This document shows positions 50,636 to 58,942 of a stretch of 64,000 bases of DNA, piece after piece (positions within the stretch are counted from its first letter, which is position 1; each line of letters opens with the position of its first letter). This DNA is from F22 sp963678855 (lineage in GTDB: Bacteria; Bacteroidota; Bacteroidia; Bacteroidales; Bacteroidaceae). Position numbers and translations under genes: made by a program. Where the stretch lies: assembly GCA_963678855.1 (NCBI GenBank), contig OY787448.1, forward strand, positions 1-64,000, given 5' to 3'. The notes under the pieces were generated by a model. That model was given only the letters and a program-made list of their open reading frames with translations, was not told the DNA's origin and did no database searches.

Positions 50636-51787
50636 ATGAAGACTTATCAATCGCAAACTATTGCGGCCATAAATGAAATGTCTCAATTGTACAATGAAAA
50701 ATGTCAAGAGGCAGAACGTGTGTTGAAAACAGAAAATAACGAGGACTTACTCTCTGCTAAAGTCAGTGAAATGAATGTACTGGTACACCGCTTTGAGGCT
50801 TTAGAAAAATATAGAGATGCCCTAAACTGTTTGACAGTTTTGGGGGATGTGTTTTCAATCGTTCCAAAGTTAAAGGCGGACGAAAAGTATCGTGGGCTGA
50901 TATGTACGGTGCCATTGTTGAAAACTCATATGTACTATAAACTGGATGATTTGGAGGGGGCTATTGCATGCTTCAAGGAGTATCTTTCGCTTATGAAGAA
51001 TGCGGACAAAGATTATCTTGCGGTCCTATATCTTGAGTGTGCTAGATTATATCAAATTACCGAAAATAGGCCAAAAGCAAAATACCATCTTGAGTTGGCA
51101 AGGAAGCATGCAAGCAAAGATACTATTAGATGTTTTGATGATACTGCCTTGGATTTACCTAGTGAGGTCATTGCATTTGGTGGTCATTTGGGCGATCTGT
51201 TTATGAGGGGAGGGAATTATCTAGCTGCTAATTTGTATAGTCTGATACGTATGGAAATCTACTCAGATTTGTTCAAGAACGTGCAGTATGATAGTAGAAT
51301 CCATTATCAATTAGCACGTGTGTATAAAGATGTGTGTGAGACGCAAATTGGTTTACGTGATTTGAAAAAAGCTGAAGATGTAGCACATTCAGGGATTGAA
51401 ACATCGCAGTTACTTACTAGATCGTGTCCAGATTCCCAACTTGTTAGGGAATGTCTGAGTGATGCGTATCTGTGTCTGTGTCAAGTGTATCTGGTTGGAA
51501 ATAAACCGAAATTACTTATTGAACCTGGAGAAAAGGCGTACAAGCTGATACAAGAAGGAAGAGGGGCAGAGGATATGAGTAGTGATGATATTCATACGTT
51601 GTGTACGTTGGCTATTACATTGGGAGATACTTTTGACCAACTGGGTGATGGTGCACAAGCGATTGATTATTATTTGGGTGCGGTGAAATGGAGAAAGTCA
51701 TTGGTTAAAAATAGAGGGTTACTCTCGGAGCTTGCCACGGATATAGATTCAAGAATTCTTAGAGCATCAAAAAAGTATAGTCTATGA
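50636..51787 (+). CDS. TPR-repeat protein
   Basis: 383 residues from ATG 50636 (MKTYQSQTIAAINEMSQLYNEKCQEAER). TPR-like helix pairs run through the sequence (DALNCLTVLGDVFSIV..., LEGAIACFKEYLSLM, ENRPKAKYHLELARKHA, GDGAQAIDYYLGAVKWRKSLV). It is a scaffold for protein interaction. The next gene overlaps its stop (ATGA), so the two are coupled. Confidence 0.75.
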   Translation: MKTYQSQTIAAINEMSQLYNEKCQEAERVLKTENNEDLLSAKVSEMNVLVHRFEALEKYRDALNCLTVLGDVFSIVPKLKADEKYRGLICTVPLLKTHMYYKLDDLEGAIACFKEYLSLMKNADKDYLAVLYLECARLYQITENRPKAKYHLELARKHASKDTIRCFDDTALDLPSEVIAFGGHLGDLFMRGGNYLAANLYSLIRMEIYSDLFKNVQYDSRIHYQLARVYKDVCETQIGLRDLKKAEDVAHSGIETSQLLTRSCPDSQLVRECLSDAYLCLCQVYLVGNKPKLLIEPGEKAYKLIQEGRGAEDMSSDDIHTLCTLAITLGDTFDQLGDGAQAIDYYLGAVKWRKSLVKNRGLLSELATDIDSRILRASKKYSL

Positions 51788-52575
51788 TTGTGGAAGGGAT
51801 GAATCACGAAGAGACTATTCGTGAACTGGAAAAAGATTATCAGGAGGTGTTGAATTGGGCTGAGCATCCTAAAATTAATCTGCGACGCCTAGCCTTGAAG
51901 CATAAGGGTGAGTTTCCTCATTGTTTTCCTAGGGTATATACTAGTAAACATGGGATTGAGTGGACAGTGTTGCATGTCCTATTTGGCAAGCATCTGTATG
52001 GCAATATCATTTATGCTGTGGTACGCAACAGGGTTGGATTGACGGTGTATCATCCGTCTCTCTTTAGGGATCCTATCGTCTGGGCTTACTATACTTCGCA
52101 TTTTTTTGATAGGTATGAGGAGCGATTTCGTACGGTTTATTATGAGGATGACATGAGTAGGCGGGAGCTTATTCAAGAGTATTTTCTGTATAATAGTTTG
52201 GGCGTGTTTATTGATGGGAAGGTCGAAGAAGGTTCGCCTTTCCATAAACCTAGTGGCCGCTTTAAACAACGTGAAAATAGCGACAGACCGATGATGTATG
52301 TCAATGGGGATGGGGTAGTGCTGGGTCAATGTATCAGTGATGTGTTTTATGTGATGGCGACTTATATTTCGTTTGATATGTTGATGAAAGATCAAGAGTA
52401 TCTTGTGCTATTATTTAAAAGAATAGTGGAGATTGGTGAAGCTATGCGTATGGATAGTAGGGGGCACCAGAATGTTGAATTGGCGAACCAGCTAGCGAAA
52501 GATGCCAATTTGGAATTGGCGTTGTATGAACTTACTGAAAGGTTTGAAACGATGAAAGCATTGGAGGCGGATTAG
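51784..52575 (+). CDS. unknown protein coupled to the TPR gene
   Basis: 263 residues, no signal peptide or membrane segment. HFFDRYEERFRTVYYEDDMSRRELIQEYFLYNSLGVFIDG and HGIEWTVLHVLFGKH are the more distinctive parts; a YEERF-x-ELIQEYF helix pair occurs. No family recognised. It overlaps the TPR gene by 4 bases (ATGA). Confidence 0.65.
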   Translation: MIVEGMNHEETIRELEKDYQEVLNWAEHPKINLRRLALKHKGEFPHCFPRVYTSKHGIEWTVLHVLFGKHLYGNIIYAVVRNRVGLTVYHPSLFRDPIVWAYYTSHFFDRYEERFRTVYYEDDMSRRELIQEYFLYNSLGVFIDGKVEEGSPFHKPSGRFKQRENSDRPMMYVNGDGVVLGQCISDVFYVMATYISFDMLMKDQEYLVLLFKRIVEIGEAMRMDSRGHQNVELANQLAKDANLELALYELTERFETMKALEAD

Positions 52576-52597
52576 AGATTCACAAGTCAAAAAATAG

Positions 52598-52810
52598 TCT
52601 GCATATTTTGTAAAGTTGTACGGCTTTCCAAAATCTATCACTCAGTCAATATTGGTGATCTTGGGACGTTTAGCACTGTTGTGGAGTGTAAAAGACAACA
52701 AAATGACTCCAGATCAGCACTTCCGTGCAGCTGTAATGGATGAATGTTTTAGAGATACCATGCGTGGATAGAACGAGAAAAGCTACGGTGGAGGTGCCTA
52801 TGGAAGTTGA
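52598..52810 (+). pseudogene. gene remnant with in-frame stop
   Basis: A 71-codon open frame, without start codon, reads FPKSITQSILVILGRLALLWSVKDNKMTPDQHFRAAVMDECFRDTMRG, then TAG (52766-52768), then NEKSYGGGAYGS and a stop. The tail is glycine-rich. It looks like a decayed protein of unknown family between the TPR pair and the HipBA module. Confidence 0.45.
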
Positions 52811-52826
52811 TTTGTTTCAAGGGGTG

Positions 52827-52853
52827 TATCTGAGACTGTAATAGTCTCAGATA
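52827..52853 (+). terminator. perfect hairpin
   Basis: TATCTGAGACT (52827-52837) and AGTCTCAGATA (52843-52853), loop of 5. No clear T-run, so its function is uncertain. Confidence 0.5.
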
Positions 52854-52929
52854 TCTTTAAGTGGTTTCTGAAGATGTTAAAGCTCATAACATTATCCTTG
52901 AAATGTTTGTTGTAGTAAACATTATTGCT

Positions 52930-52937
52930 TATTTTTG
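52930..52937 (+). promoter_or_regulatory. -7 box TATTTTTG of hipBA
   Basis: It precedes the start at 52962 by 25 bases, which rules out the upstream start at 52935. Confidence 0.55.
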
Positions 52938-52961
52938 TGCAGTACAATAAACATTTGCAGT

Positions 52962-53258
52962 ATGAGTAGAAAGACATTTGGAAAGGTTATGCCAAGACCA
53001 TTAAAGCAGAATCTTGAGTTGATGGGCGAGCAGATTATGTTGGCACGCAAGCGTCGACGTCTTACGATGCAAGATGTTGCTGATAGAGCTACTGTTACTC
53101 GCTTGACGATATCTAAAGTTGAGCGTGGTGATCCTTCTGTGGCTTTTGGGATTTATGCTCGTGTGCTGTATGCACTCAATTTGGAAAATGATTTGAAGCT
53201 GATTGCTAGTGATGATGCTCTCGGGCGTGATCTTCAAGATGCTGAGTTAAAGAAATAG
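52962..53258 (+). CDS. HipB-like antitoxin, HTH_3 DNA-binding protein
   Basis: 98 residues from ATG 52962. The Cro/CI-type helix-turn-helix is QIMLARKRRRLTMQDVADRATVTRLTISKVERGDPSVAFGIYARVLYALNLENDLKLI. Followed by hipA-like gene after 6 bases. Antitoxins of this type repress the operon and hold the toxin. Confidence 0.85.
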   Translation: MSRKTFGKVMPRPLKQNLELMGEQIMLARKRRRLTMQDVADRATVTRLTISKVERGDPSVAFGIYARVLYALNLENDLKLIASDDALGRDLQDAELKK

Positions 53259-53264
53259 TGCTAT

Positions 53265-54512
53265 ATGAGTAAGATATATGTATATGCCGATTTTGATTTT
53301 CTCGATCAGATAGAGAAAATCGGTGTGCTCTCATACGAACGTGTGAGGGATAGGGATCGTTTTGCTTTTGAATACTCACAAGAGTGGTTAAACCGACATG
53401 CTGATATCGCCCTTAGTGGTGATGTGATGACTGTTAGAGGTATGCAGCATCCGCGTCAGGGCAATTCTGTATTCGGATTTGTGAAAGACTCTTTCCCTGA
53501 TAGGTGGGGACGACTACTTCTTGACAGGAGGGAACGACTTGCAGCCAATGAAGAGCAAAGGCCTGTAAGAACGCCCAGCAATTACGATTATCTTGTGGGT
53601 ATTGAAGATTTGACGAGAATGGGGGGGATTCGTTATAGCGCTGAAGAAAATGGTGCGTTCATCAATGATGATTCAAAATTTAGCGTACCTCCATTGGAGA
53701 GCCTTCGTGCTTTATGTGACGCTTGTCAAGAAATCGAATCTGCTGAGGAACGTAATGAGCTACCAGAGCAGCGATGGCTTGACCAAATTGTAGATCCAGG
53801 TTCTTCGCTTGGTGGTGCTCGCCCTAAAGCGAATGTTGTTGGTGAAGACGGAAGGCTTTATGTAGCTAAGTTTCCTTCGAAGAAGGATATTGATAATACG
53901 GAACTAATAGAGCATTTCTCACATCTATTAGCGTGCAAAGCGGGGATTAATGTAGCAAGTACGAGCGTTATTCCAATATCTAAGGATAAACACTTGCTTT
54001 TATCTGAGCGTTTTGACCGTACTGCCGATGGTACACGCAAGCATTTTGCATCTGCTATGTCGCTTTTAGGCCTTGAGGATGGAGATGGTGCCAGTACGGG
54101 ACATGGTTATCTTGATATTGCAGATTTCATAGTGGGGAATTGTACAAATGTGCAGCAGAACCTAAGTGAACTGTATAGACGTGTGGCTTTCAATATTTTG
54201 TTCGGCAACACCGACGACCATTTCCGCAATCATGGTTTTATCCTCACGCAGAAAGGTTGGACGCTTTCTCCCGCATACGATATTAATCCATCTACAAAGC
54301 AATATCAATGCTTGCTGATTAATGAGGATACTGAGGTGTCGGATATCAATGCTTTGCGCGATTCATGTGAAAGCTACATGCTCGATCCTAAGGAAGCATC
54401 TCGTATAATTAATGAAGTAACCTATACGATTCGTGATTGGCAACAGGTGGCTACTGAAAGGCAAATACCACTTAAGGTGTTGGATAAATATGCTGAGAGA
54501 TGGAATGGGTAG
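53265..54512 (+). CDS. HipA-like serine/threonine kinase toxin
   Basis: 415 residues. N-terminal HipA_N-like part, then kinase: DPGSSLGGARPKANVV (phosphate loop), YVAKFPS (Lys), LLSERFDRT, RVAFNILFGNTDDHFRNHGFIL (catalytic NTDDHxxN), and LSPAYDINPS (Asp of the Mg motif). The motifs are complete, so the kinase is expected to be active. HipA phosphorylates aminoacyl-tRNA synthetases in studied cases. Confidence 0.9.
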   Translation: MSKIYVYADFDFLDQIEKIGVLSYERVRDRDRFAFEYSQEWLNRHADIALSGDVMTVRGMQHPRQGNSVFGFVKDSFPDRWGRLLLDRRERLAANEEQRPVRTPSNYDYLVGIEDLTRMGGIRYSAEENGAFINDDSKFSVPPLESLRALCDACQEIESAEERNELPEQRWLDQIVDPGSSLGGARPKANVVGEDGRLYVAKFPSKKDIDNTELIEHFSHLLACKAGINVASTSVIPISKDKHLLLSERFDRTADGTRKHFASAMSLLGLEDGDGASTGHGYLDIADFIVGNCTNVQQNLSELYRRVAFNILFGNTDDHFRNHGFILTQKGWTLSPAYDINPSTKQYQCLLINEDTEVSDINALRDSCESYMLDPKEASRIINEVTYTIRDWQQVATERQIPLKVLDKYAERWNG

Positions 54513-54618
54513 AATCTCCCTCCAAGCTATTAGTAGCAACTCAGTCTACACAATATAACCCGCAGAGCCTCATACTGTATGAACAGGTACTTATGAGCCG
54601 TTTTGATTATTTACCCTG

Positions 54619-56376
54619 CTACAAACTCTTAATAAACTGATGGAAGTCGTTTGCATTGCCCTCCTTATCTGTAATCTTCTTGTAGACACGAGACTTCATG
54701 GTGGAAATCGTAGACCTTGCTTTGTGAGTAATGGCGATAATTCCTTTGTTTGGTATCCCAAGCTTTGTTAGGCAACATAACTGTAGTTCGGCATCGTTTA
54801 CATTGCGCCCAGTCTCTTTGAGTGTATAGAGCAGGTTGTCGTATGTTTGCTCAAAGTTTTTATATAGCAACTGCCAATCGTCACTGGTGAATGAGTCTAC
54901 ATCTTCGCCCTTACAGATGGCTAGAAGCTTCAGATAGATGGGCGTGTTGAATAGTTGTTCTTCGAGTTCACTGCGGTTGAATCGGTCTTTCTCTGCTTTC
55001 TTGATTTTTGCAGCAAGCAGTTGTAATTGTGCAGTTTCCAAGCTAGATGCGGATACACTTGATTTTTCTTCTTCTATTGTCTTCTGTAGATTACTCATTT
55101 CTGTCTTCATCTGAGCTATTTGCTGTAAACTGCGGTCGTACAGTTTCTTCTGTCTTAGTTCTTTGCGCTTAGACTCTTCTATCTGTGTCTGTATATGATG
55201 GCGATACCATATATAGATAACGCCTACTCCAAGTATAACAATGAGAATAAGTGTGCCGATTCCGTATATAGCTGCTGTATTTTCAGCTTTTAGCAGACAG
55301 TTTTGGCTGCGCAATAATTTATTTTGATATTTAGATTCTATCTTGTATAGTTTGGTAGTGCGCTCTTCGCGGTTGATGGAGTCTTTCCAGTAGGTGTAGT
55401 GATATAAGTGGTGGTAGGCGTTTTTGATATCGTTTCTTTTTTCGTAGGCTTTGAATAGGAGGTAATGGGCTTTCTCTAGCGCTCTAGGACTTCCCAATGT
55501 TATCATTGAATCGCAATATGCACGCTGCATATTAAAATTGTCGACTTCCCTATAGTATTTAGCCAGTACAGAGTATTTGTTTATAACCTGAACATTATTC
55601 TTACATGTGATTTTATTCAATATTATTTTAGCTAGTTCTATTTGACCCTTTTGTATATATACGCTAGCTATAGTAGGGATGATTCCATTTACTCGGAGGC
55701 TGTCCTTGTTGTGACAAGCCATCTTTAAGCCTTTCATTAAATATGCATATGACCTATCAGAATTTGTATCTAATCTTAGTGCTGTTGTTCCTAGATCTTT
55801 ATAGCTAAGTGTTAGCATGGTGGTGTCATTAGTACTTAAATAAATAGTATGAGCATGTGTGAATGCAATGTTAGCTAAAGAGTCGAAATGACTACAATAA
55901 TATATAGTACCTTGCATACTATATAAATGTGCCAGTTGTTTAGGATATTTATTGGCATCTGGAGTTTCAATAGCAGCTTGGATAGTTTCATGTACTTTGT
56001 CAAAATCTTTAGAATTTTGGTATGCATATGATAATAACAAGTAGCTTTCTAGCAATCTTTGTACGTCTTGTTTGTCTTTGAAGTACTTGACATATCCTTG
56101 AATAGTACTGTCTGTAGGAAGAGATAGAAAGTTTCTCCCTCTGGATAAATTATAACGCAATTCATACGCATATCGTTCATCTTTGGACATCTCATCTACA
56201 TGGCTCATGTATGTTTCCAGTGAGTCAAGTGCGTCTTTGGGACGATAATCTAAATCGATTGTATCAAAACTATATGTATAAATGTTTGATTTATCTTCTG
56301 TACAGGCGTAAAATTGAAATATTAGTGTGATCAATACAAAAGCCTTGGATATGAGGGGTTTTCTTATAGATTTCAT
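54619..56376 (-). CDS. TPR lipoprotein-anchored regulator with membrane helix and C-terminal HTH
   Basis: 585 residues from ATG 56376. Lipoprotein-like signal (LITLIFQFYAC). TPR repeats from about 30-340. One membrane helix (AAIYGIGTLILIVILGVGVIYIWY, about 385-408). Coiled coil about 420-470. The C-terminus (ELQLCCLTKLGIPNKGIIAITHKARSTISTMKSRVYKKI) is a LuxR-like helix-turn-helix. This is a one-component membrane sensor-regulator common in Bacteroidota. It is divergent from the TonB-type barrel operon, which it may control. Confidence 0.8.
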   Translation of the reverse strand: MKSIRKPLISKAFVLITLIFQFYACTEDKSNIYTYSFDTIDLDYRPKDALDSLETYMSHVDEMSKDERYAYELRYNLSRGRNFLSLPTDSTIQGYVKYFKDKQDVQRLLESYLLLSYAYQNSKDFDKVHETIQAAIETPDANKYPKQLAHLYSMQGTIYYCSHFDSLANIAFTHAHTIYLSTNDTTMLTLSYKDLGTTALRLDTNSDRSYAYLMKGLKMACHNKDSLRVNGIIPTIASVYIQKGQIELAKIILNKITCKNNVQVINKYSVLAKYYREVDNFNMQRAYCDSMITLGSPRALEKAHYLLFKAYEKRNDIKNAYHHLYHYTYWKDSINREERTTKLYKIESKYQNKLLRSQNCLLKAENTAAIYGIGTLILIVILGVGVIYIWYRHHIQTQIEESKRKELRQKKLYDRSLQQIAQMKTEMSNLQKTIEEEKSSVSASSLETAQLQLLAAKIKKAEKDRFNRSELEEQLFNTPIYLKLLAICKGEDVDSFTSDDWQLLYKNFEQTYDNLLYTLKETGRNVNDAELQLCCLTKLGIPNKGIIAITHKARSTISTMKSRVYKKITDKEGNANDFHQFIKSL

Positions 56377-56564
56377 AATTGTTTTGCAGATTTGCGTACG
56401 AAAGTACATAAATTAAATGTATTTTGCGAACAAAATGCGAACAAAAAAGCATTGTTATACGAATAATTAGACTTTACTTTGTATTTGCATTGCATAGTTT
56501 GGTAATTCGTGTTAACGGTATAACAGTGCAACTATGTAAAGCATTAACTTTTGATGATGACCGT

Positions 56565-58874
56565 ATGAGACACTTAACATTACTTTTTTTAGTCTTGTCT
56601 ATTTCACTATGCGCAGTTGCTTCCAATCGAAAGATTGAGGGACGTGTACTTTTTGCTAATGACTCCACTGCTGTAGTTGGAGCCAATGTGATGACTTACC
56701 TTGGTGATACAATGAGTACAGGAAGTCAAACCAATCAGCAAGGGCAATTCTTATTAGTACTATCCAATAAAGATGATGTGCTAGTGAAAATCTCTTTTGT
56801 GGGATATAAGCCAGCTGTATTCAACATACAACATGGTAAAGTAGGAGTCAACTTTGGGGATATTTATCTCTCAGAAGATGCCAAAGAACTCGAAGGAGTT
56901 GAAGTCACTGCACAAAACTACAGTGTAGATAGAACGCTTGTGTTCCCCCAAAAGCAGCAGATTAAAATTTCCAGAGACCTCTTTGGGTTGCTAGAAACGA
57001 TGAATCTACGAGGGCTAAATGTTGATATGACGGAGGAGAAAGTAGATATCCATGGCAAGAGTGTACAGTGGCAAATCAATGGACAACCAAAAACTCAACA
57101 AGAAGTACAGCATATCGACCCTAAGGCTATCGCTCGTGTAGAATATACCGATACACCTTCTATCCGTTATCAAGATAAGGGGGTAGGTGGTGTGATTAAT
57201 ATCATCTTAAAAGTGCAGACTGCAGGTGGTACTGCTTGGGCCAATGGAAGTTCTGCCTTAGCTACTGGCTTTATCAATGGTAGTGCGGGAGCTGTCTATA
57301 ACTGGGAGAAATCAAGCATGACTGTCAATTATTCTGCTAATATTCGAGATTACGATAAGTGGAAAAGAAACTCTCATGCGGTGTATAATAAGAATACTAG
57401 TTCGCTAGAACGAGATGCTCTCGGAAAGAATGGACCCTTTGGCTACGACTCACATAGTATCAGCTTGAATTATTCACATATGTTCGATGCACAGACACAC
57501 TTTAGTGCTACGTGGATGAACAATATTGGGAAGCAGTTCCAAACAAGAAAAGAACTAATTAGCGACAGCCGTACAACGTCAACTATAGATAGAAGCAGTG
57601 AGGCTACTTATGATGGCTATGTGCCTTCACTGGATCTTTATTTAGACCATACTTTCAAGAATGGAGATAATTTATCTGTCAATATTGTTGGGACGCTGAA
57701 ACAAGGAGAAAGTAGACGCGACTTGGTTGATATTGAGAATGATGTAATCTCTGAAGTCACAAACCCTATTGATAACGACCGATATTCATTGATTAGTGAA
57801 CTATTCTATACCCATCCGCTGAATAAGAGCTGGACGCTTAGTTTGGGGTATCAAAACACATGGAGCAATACGCATAATGAGTATCTAGCACCATTAGATT
57901 TTTCGACCCAAATGACGCAGAACAATAACTACATGCATGCGTCTCTTTCGGGTAATAAAGGAAAATGGGGATATCGTTTTGGTGTCGGTATGAAGGCTTA
58001 TTTTGTGGATACTGATGACGAAGATCAGCATTATTGGAAGCCTAAGGTAAGTACATCATGGATGTATTATCCTATACCCAAAATGAATTTTCAGTTCTCT
58101 AGCTCTTATACCGCAGAAATGCCAGGCTTATCGGAGTACATCAATGTGAATCAACAAGTGGATGACTTGATGTCTATGGTCGGTAACCCCAACATTGGCG
58201 AAACAGAATATTGGAATAACAAACTAAGTATACATGTCCAAAAGAAGTGGTTTACTACTGACTTGAGTACTTATTATAACCGTACATTCAATCCTAGATA
58301 TTATGATTATACGTACTTAGCAACTGAAGACCATTTTCTATCGTCACGAGAAAACTCTGACTATATGCATACGGTAGGGGCAAGTTGGAGTTCTAGAATG
58401 ATGGGATTATGGAAGTTCCTGAATATTTACACAACTGTACGTTATAATAGTTATTTATCTAAGGGCGATGATTTTAGCCATCATTTAGATGACTTGTATT
58501 GGTCATTGGCTCTTCAAATGTACTACAAAAACTGGACGGTGGCTGTTTCTCATAAAGACTCAAGTAAAAGCTTGGGTGTAGAACAGGAGTTTAAATATGG
58601 CGCAAACTCAGCTATTAGCCTACAATGGAAAAGAAAGAATGTGAGCCTTTGGACAGCTGTCACCTATTTATGTAACGATAAGGGGTGGGAGTACTCATCT
58701 AAGAGTTATAATACTGCGTATACCTACAATGAGGATATTAGTATCAAAGATAACAGCAATATGGTTACTATTGGTTTTAGATGGAACGTAAGCTTTGGTA
58801 AGCAAAAGAGGAATCATAGAAAGAAGCTTCGTAATGCTGATTATGAACAAGGACTTATAAGAGTACAAAAATAG
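56565..58874 (+). CDS. outer-membrane beta-barrel protein with carboxypeptidase-regulatory-like domain
   Basis: 769 residues from ATG 56565 (MRHLTLLFLVLSISLCAVAS signal peptide). Residues about 22-110 are a carboxypeptidase-D-regulatory-like domain (KIEGRVLFANDSTAVVGANVMTY, ...VKISFVGYKPAVF). Then a plug-like part (FGLLETMNLRGLNVDMTEEKVDIHGK...IDPKAIARVEYTDTPSIRYQDKGVGGVINIIL) and a barrel of the OMP_b-brl_3 type. No TonB box is evident. It is likely an outer-membrane receptor or adhesin; the substrate is unknown. Confidence 0.85.
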   Translation: MRHLTLLFLVLSISLCAVASNRKIEGRVLFANDSTAVVGANVMTYLGDTMSTGSQTNQQGQFLLVLSNKDDVLVKISFVGYKPAVFNIQHGKVGVNFGDIYLSEDAKELEGVEVTAQNYSVDRTLVFPQKQQIKISRDLFGLLETMNLRGLNVDMTEEKVDIHGKSVQWQINGQPKTQQEVQHIDPKAIARVEYTDTPSIRYQDKGVGGVINIILKVQTAGGTAWANGSSALATGFINGSAGAVYNWEKSSMTVNYSANIRDYDKWKRNSHAVYNKNTSSLERDALGKNGPFGYDSHSISLNYSHMFDAQTHFSATWMNNIGKQFQTRKELISDSRTTSTIDRSSEATYDGYVPSLDLYLDHTFKNGDNLSVNIVGTLKQGESRRDLVDIENDVISEVTNPIDNDRYSLISELFYTHPLNKSWTLSLGYQNTWSNTHNEYLAPLDFSTQMTQNNNYMHASLSGNKGKWGYRFGVGMKAYFVDTDDEDQHYWKPKVSTSWMYYPIPKMNFQFSSSYTAEMPGLSEYINVNQQVDDLMSMVGNPNIGETEYWNNKLSIHVQKKWFTTDLSTYYNRTFNPRYYDYTYLATEDHFLSSRENSDYMHTVGASWSSRMMGLWKFLNIYTTVRYNSYLSKGDDFSHHLDDLYWSLALQMYYKNWTVAVSHKDSSKSLGVEQEFKYGANSAISLQWKRKNVSLWTAVTYLCNDKGWEYSSKSYNTAYTYNEDISIKDNSNMVTIGFRWNVSFGKQKRNHRKKLRNADYEQGLIRVQK

Positions 58875-58942
58875 AATAGATATAAATCTAGAAGCATAAT
58901 TAATCGAATCGACCATTATGCTCATTTTTAATATAAATCACT

